Assembly (NCBI GenBank): GCA_900552525.1
Contig: UNSK01000001.1
Coordinates: forward strand, 1-64,000
Length of the DNA: 64,000 bases
DNA from: Candidatus Gastranaerophilales bacterium
Lineage (GTDB): Bacteria > Cyanobacteriota > Vampirovibrionia > Gastranaerophilales > Gastranaerophilaceae
Direction of reading: 5' to 3'
Shown one piece after another: positions 60,415 to 64,000 of the stretch; the first letter of the stretch is position 1; each line of letters opens with the position of its first letter. A model generated the notes under the pieces. That model had not been told where the DNA came from. It saw only the letters and a program-made list of their open reading frames with translations, and ran no database searches. A program made the position numbers and the translations under genes.

Positions 60415-60552
60415 TTATTCTTTATCAAGATTTTTAAGAGCGTATTCGCAGCATTGCTGAACCAGTTTGTTCAAAGATACACCTTGATTTTGCGCAACAG
60501 TTTGAAGTTCCTGCACGAGCTCTTTCGGCAGCCTGAAGGTTTTATTAATCAT
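60415..60552 (-). CDS. Very small ribbon-helix-helix protein
   Basis: A 45-codon minus-strand frame from ATG 60552 reads MINKTFRLPKELVQELQTVA, then NQGVSLNKLVQQCCEYALKN. This is a strand followed by two helices, the Arc/CopG plan. A GTG at 60576 would add 8 residues (FKIQIPE). It is too short for usual gene finding. TTGCACC and GTGCAA copies upstream (60578, 60651, 60681) may be its operator. Confidence 0.65.
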   Translation of the reverse strand: MINKTFRLPKELVQELQTVAQNQGVSLNKLVQQCCEYALKNLDKE

Positions 60553-60577
60553 TTCTGGTATCTGAATTTTAAACACT

Positions 60578-60686
60578 TTGCACCTTGTTTAGCATTGTAG
60601 GTTTAAAGCGAGTTAAATTATATACCCTGTTTCTGCACACAAAAAATAAAGTGCAAATATAGAATATAGTGTAATCTAAGGTGCAA
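60578..60686. promoter_or_regulatory. Three GTGCAA-type boxes between RHH gene and lepA
   Basis: TTGCACC at 60578-60584 (reverse of GGTGCAA), GTGCAA at 60651-60656 and GGTGCAA at 60680-60686 lie in the shared upstream region. They may be binding sites for the small RHH protein. The rest of the 260-base gap to lepA is AT-rich with no gene. Confidence 0.35.
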
Positions 60687-60835
60687 TGATAAAATATCTA
60701 TATCAAATATTATTGATGTCGGAAAAAACGTAATTCTGGCAAAGGCAGGAATTTTTTACACTTTAAAAACCTGCCTCTTTTTTTAAATTACATTGCATTG
60801 ACCCTCTATTTCCTTTCATTTATAATAATTCCATT

Positions 60836-62638
60836 ATGAAATATAGAGAAAATGTACGTAACTTTTGCATTATTGCACATATAGACCACGGAAAATCAAC
60901 TTTAGCCGATAGATTGCTGGAAGCAACAGGCACAATTGCCCAACGCGATATGCAAGCACAGCTTCTTGATACAATGGATATCGAACGCGAACGCGGGATT
61001 ACGATTAAGCTGAATGCCGCAAGAATGAATTACAAAGCTAAAGATGGCAAAGATTATATCTTTAACCTTATTGATACACCGGGTCACGTTGATTTCTCAT
61101 ACGAAGTTTCACGTTCGCTCGCTGCGTGCGAAGGCGCACTTTTGATTGTAGATGCAACGCAGGGTGTTGAAGCTCAAACGCTTGCTAATGTTTATATGGC
61201 AATCGAGCAGAATTTGGAGATTATTCCTGTAATTAACAAAATTGACCTTCCTTCTGCTGATGTGGACAGAGTTAAGGAAGAAATTGAAGAAATACTCGGC
61301 ATTGATACCTCAATGGCAATCCCTGTGAGTGCAAAAACAGGGCTTAACATAGGTGAAGTTCTTGAGGCAGTCGTAAAATTTGTGCCGCCTCCGGTTGATA
61401 CAAGCGAAAAACCTTTACGTGCACTCGTTTTTGACAGCGCATACGACCCGTATCTTGGAACATTATGTTTCTTTAAGATTATGGACGGAAAAATGAAGCT
61501 CGGGGATAAAGTAAAGTTTATGGCTTCCGGAAAAGAGTATGAAATTGTTGAACTTGGATATCTTACTCCGCACAGGGTTCAGGTTGAAGAACTTGTATGC
61601 GGCGACGTAGGATATTTTGCAGGTTCAATCAAAGAGATTACACGATTTGTAGGTGATACAGTAACGCTTGTTGATGCTCCAGCAGATGAACCTTTACCGG
61701 GTTACAAAGAAGCTCTTCCTATGGTGTTCTCAGGACTTTATCCGGTTGACAATGAGGACTATCATGAACTCAAGGAAGCTCTGGAAAAACTTAAGCTGAG
61801 TGACAGCTCAATTACTTTTGAGCCGGAAACATCCAGCGCTCTCGGGTTTGGGTTTAGATGCGGTTTTCTGGGTATGCTCCATATGGAAATCGCACAGGAA
61901 AGACTGGAAAGAGAATACGACCTTTCTATCGTAACTACTGCGCCGTCTGTAGTTTATAAGGTGCATAAGACTAACGGCGAGGTTGTGGAAATTGATAACC
62001 CTGCTAACCTTCCTGCTGCGCAATATCGCGATTATATAGAAGAACCGTATGTGAAAGTTTCTATTATTACTCCAAACGATTATGTAGGTACGCTGATGGA
62101 TTTGTGCCAGACAAAACGCGGTATTTTTATTAACATGAACTATCTTGATAAAGTCCGTGTCGATTTGATTTATCATTTACCGCTGAGTGAAGTTATTACA
62201 GATTTCTACGACCAGCTTAAATCTCGCTCAAAAGGCTATGCAAGTTTGGATTACGAATTTGAAGATTACAAACGCTCAAAACTTATCAAACTTGATGTAA
62301 TGCTTGCAGGAGAAGTGGTTGATGCACTTTCTGTAATCTGCCATGAGGATAACGCGTATTATATCGGGCAGAAGCTTACAGAGAAATTAAAAACCATTAT
62401 TCCGCGCCAGATGTTCGAAGTTCCTATTCAGGCTGCAATCGGCGGCAGAGTAATCGCAAGAACAAATATCAAAGCTCTTAGAAAAAGTGTACTTGATAAA
62501 TGTTACGGCGGTGATATCTCGCGTAAGCGCAAGCTTCTGGAAAAACAGAAAAAAGGTAAAAAGCGTATGAAAGCTATCGGACGCGTAGAAGTTCCGCAGG
62601 AAGCTTTCATGGCTGTGCTGAGCCTCGAAGAAGAATAA
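60836..62638 (+). CDS. lepA: Translation elongation factor 4 (LepA)
   Basis: This 600-aa ribosome-binding GTPase has GTPase motifs [14 protein letters not shown] (G1), RERGITIKL (G2), DTPGHVDF (G3) and NKIDLP (G4). The LepA C-terminal domain ends in [22 protein letters not shown]. It acts on the ribosome in initiation and elongation. It is a single gene of normal length. Confidence 0.95.
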   Translation: MKYRENVRNFCIIAHIDHGKSTLADRLLEATGTIAQRDMQAQLLDTMDIERERGITIKLNAARMNYKAKDGKDYIFNLIDTPGHVDFSYEVSRSLAACEGALLIVDATQGVEAQTLANVYMAIEQNLEIIPVINKIDLPSADVDRVKEEIEEILGIDTSMAIPVSAKTGLNIGEVLEAVVKFVPPPVDTSEKPLRALVFDSAYDPYLGTLCFFKIMDGKMKLGDKVKFMASGKEYEIVELGYLTPHRVQVEELVCGDVGYFAGSIKEITRFVGDTVTLVDAPADEPLPGYKEALPMVFSGLYPVDNEDYHELKEALEKLKLSDSSITFEPETSSALGFGFRCGFLGMLHMEIAQERLEREYDLSIVTTAPSVVYKVHKTNGEVVEIDNPANLPAAQYRDYIEEPYVKVSIITPNDYVGTLMDLCQTKRGIFINMNYLDKVRVDLIYHLPLSEVITDFYDQLKSRSKGYASLDYEFEDYKRSKLIKLDVMLAGEVVDALSVICHEDNAYYIGQKLTEKLKTIIPRQMFEVPIQAAIGGRVIARTNIKALRKSVLDKCYGGDISRKRKLLEKQKKGKKRMKAIGRVEVPQEAFMAVLSLEEE

Positions 62639-62642
62639 AAAA

Positions 62643-62813
62643 TTATTTCTTGATAATATAATTCGGAGTACTGTCCTTTGTAAAGTTCAGCAGATTTGTG
62701 TGGGAATCGTGTACTTTTGCGTTGAATTTATATTTTAATGCTTTTTTCAGCGGATTTGTATGCCCCTGTGCGCTGACAAATTTAGACAGCAATGGTGAAA
62801 TACTGCTAATCAT
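62643..62813 (-). CDS. Small unknown protein convergent with lepA
   Basis: A minus-strand frame from ATG 62813 gives 56 aa (MISSISPLLSKFVSAQGHTN...). This ATG has AAAGGA 10 bases upstream, so it is preferred to the longer start at 62882 (79 aa). The protein is basic and has no recognised domain. The gap of 4 bases to the lepA stop and the good Shine-Dalgarno speak for a real gene, but evidence is thin. Confidence 0.4.
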   Translation of the reverse strand: MISSISPLLSKFVSAQGHTNPLKKALKYKFNAKVHDSHTNLLNFTKDSTPNYIIKK

Positions 62814-63026
62814 TTTATGTATATCCTTTCGGGTAGTGTATAAATCCTCCCCTCTAAAGAGGTGTTCTTTTATTTTAATCAAAAAAAATAAAATGTAAAG
62901 ATTTTTTAAAAAATCTAAGCTTACTGGTCGAAAGAGTATGTATTTAGTATACCCGTTGCGTGACGTCTTGGTTTATGTTATCCTTTAGGAAAATGAATAG
63001 TATAAACATTATAATAAGGAGCGCGT

Positions 63027-63584
63027 ATGATTTCAGTAAACGATTTAAAGAATGGCTTGACACTTGAGCTTGATAACGGCTTGTGGAGCGTTGTTGAATT
63101 TTTACACGTAAAACCTGGTAAAGGTGCAGCTTTCGTTAGAACTAAGCTTAAAAACGTAGAAAGCGGAAACGTTATAGAAAAAACTTTTAGAGCCGGTGAA
63201 AAAGTTGCTAAAGCCATGCTTGACCGTAGAGAAATGCAATACTTATATAAAGAAGGTAAAGATTACGTTATGATGGATAACGAAACCTATGAACAGATTC
63301 AATTGACAGAAGATCAGGTTGGCGATGGTATAAAATACCTTAAGGAAAACATGATTGTTCAGGTTCTTAAACATGATACAAGAATTATTGGTGTTGATAT
63401 TCCGGCACACGTTGAGTTGGAAGTTGTTGATACTCCGCCGGCTGAAAAGGGCAATACTGCTCAGGGCGGTACAAAACCTGCTACACTTGAAACAGGTGCT
63501 GTAGTTCAGGTTCCGTTCTTTGTTTCTAACGGTGATGTAATCAGAGTCGACACCAGAAGCAACGAATATTTGGATAGATGCTAG
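63027..63584 (+). CDS. efp: Elongation factor P
   Basis: This 185-aa protein has the three EF-P domains. The modification loop is PGKGAAFVR with Lys at its tip, and the C-terminus has [16 protein letters not shown]. It rescues ribosomes stalled at Pro stretches. AAGGAG lies 7 bases before the ATG. The sequence and the efp-accB order resemble cyanobacteria and their relatives. Confidence 0.95.
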   Translation: MISVNDLKNGLTLELDNGLWSVVEFLHVKPGKGAAFVRTKLKNVESGNVIEKTFRAGEKVAKAMLDRREMQYLYKEGKDYVMMDNETYEQIQLTEDQVGDGIKYLKENMIVQVLKHDTRIIGVDIPAHVELEVVDTPPAEKGNTAQGGTKPATLETGAVVQVPFFVSNGDVIRVDTRSNEYLDRC

Positions 63585-63620
63585 AGCGTCTTTAGTCGAG
63601 AAACTAAAAAGGAAAAGATT

Positions 63621-64000
63621 ATGAAGTTTGAATCAGATTATATAGAAAAATTAGCAAAAATAATTGCAGATAACGGCTTGACAGAAATTTCGCTGGAAGA
63701 CGGCGAACAGGCAATTACAATCAGAAAAGATTTACCGGAAGTTAATATGTTAGCATCTGCACCGGCAGCAATGCCTGCTGCTGTTCCAGCTGCTGTACCG
63801 GCTTCTTCTCCTGCTGCTGAAGCAAAACCTGCGGAAGCAAAAGGAAAAGCTATAACTTCGCCTATGGTAGGTACTTTCTATGCAGCATCTTCTCCGGAAG
63901 CTGCACCGTTTGTCGAGGTTGGGTCTACTGTTAATGTCGGTGACGTTGTTTGTATTATTGAAGCAATGAAATTGATGAATGAAATTAAGTCAGAACAGGC
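63621..64000 (+). CDS. accB: Biotin carboxyl carrier protein of acetyl-CoA carboxylase, 3' end beyond window
   Basis: The frame opens at ATG 63621 ([20 protein letters not shown]) after AGGAAAAG and runs to the edge. It has the flexible Ala-Pro-rich linker and the biotinyl domain with SPMVGTFY and the biotin Lys in EAMKLMNE. It carries carboxybiotin for fatty-acid synthesis. The gene follows efp by 36 bases. The last residues lie outside the window. Confidence 0.9.
   Translation, partial: MKFESDYIEKLAKIIADNGLTEISLEDGEQAITIRKDLPEVNMLASAPAAMPAAVPAAVPASSPAAEAKPAEAKGKAITSPMVGTFYAASSPEAAPFVEVGSTVNVGDVVCIIEAMKLMNEIKSEQ

Noticed and set aside
50376..64000. Horizontally acquired island in the Bacteroidales genome
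   Set aside because: It carries single-copy core genes of another phylum and no integration signs, so an assembly join is more likely.

Overview
The window joins two unrelated genomes. Positions 1 to about 50,370 look like a gut Bacteroidales chromosome, most like Phocaeicola or Bacteroides. The evidence is conjugation genes of the CTnDOT type, promoters of the TTTG / TAnnTTTG form, almost no Shine-Dalgarno sequences, and typical genes such as ppdK, DUF3078, DUF1460, pyrB-pyrI and a divergent oadA. From about 50,370 to the end the sequence is lower in GC, nearly every start has a Shine-Dalgarno sequence, and the genes fit a Gram-negative relative of the cyanobacteria, probably Vampirovibrionia/Gastranaerophilales. 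These include a cyanobacterial-type EF-P directly before accB, LepA, an LCP protein, a GT9 glycosyltransferase and lineage-specific unknowns. An AraC gene is cut off at the junction, with no start codon on its own side. The simplest reading is a chimeric metagenomic contig.

Region 1 (1-19,030) is an integrated conjugative or mobilizable element. It holds a leftward tra block (ParA, DUF3408, HTH, membrane protein, TraE, and one more gene running off the edge). To the right are a relaxase, a relaxosome accessory protein, a candidate oriT hairpin, a small membrane protein and a tyrosine integrase with four upstream iterons. Between tra and mob sits an AT-rich cargo operon on the + strand (3,170-12,304): a small unknown protein, a 1,327-aa UPF1-like SF1 helicase, an 800-aa PLD-type nuclease, a 210-aa Ycf35/DUF1257-like protein and a 544-aa Ycf46-like AAA+ ATPase. 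Three bases after the ATPase stop codon lies a complete but diverged 5S rRNA-like RNA with helices I-IV intact. It is followed by about 350 nt of dense hairpins, then an XRE regulator. This protein plus 5S-like RNA unit is the most unusual thing in the window and could be an undescribed defence or RNA-based system. Its function is inferred, not shown.

Region 2 (19,030-50,370) is ordinary chromosome: pyruvate phosphate dikinase, two rRNA-modification enzymes, an S9 peptidase lipoprotein, pyrG-yidC, a DUF3078 outer-membrane protein, wecB, a TRIC-type membrane protein, an ECF sigma factor, an oadA-like carboxyltransferase without a biotinylation lysine, cell-wall genes (DUF1460, mtgA, PBP1A), an OmpA lipoprotein, a MATE pump, glyA, pyrBI and an AraC regulator. 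Strong hairpin terminators separate most units.

Region 3 (50,370-64,000) holds a tandem kinase-like protein, a nitroreductase, an LCP protein, GT9, an HExxH protein, adenine deaminase, a tiny ribbon-helix-helix protein, lepA, efp and the start of accB.
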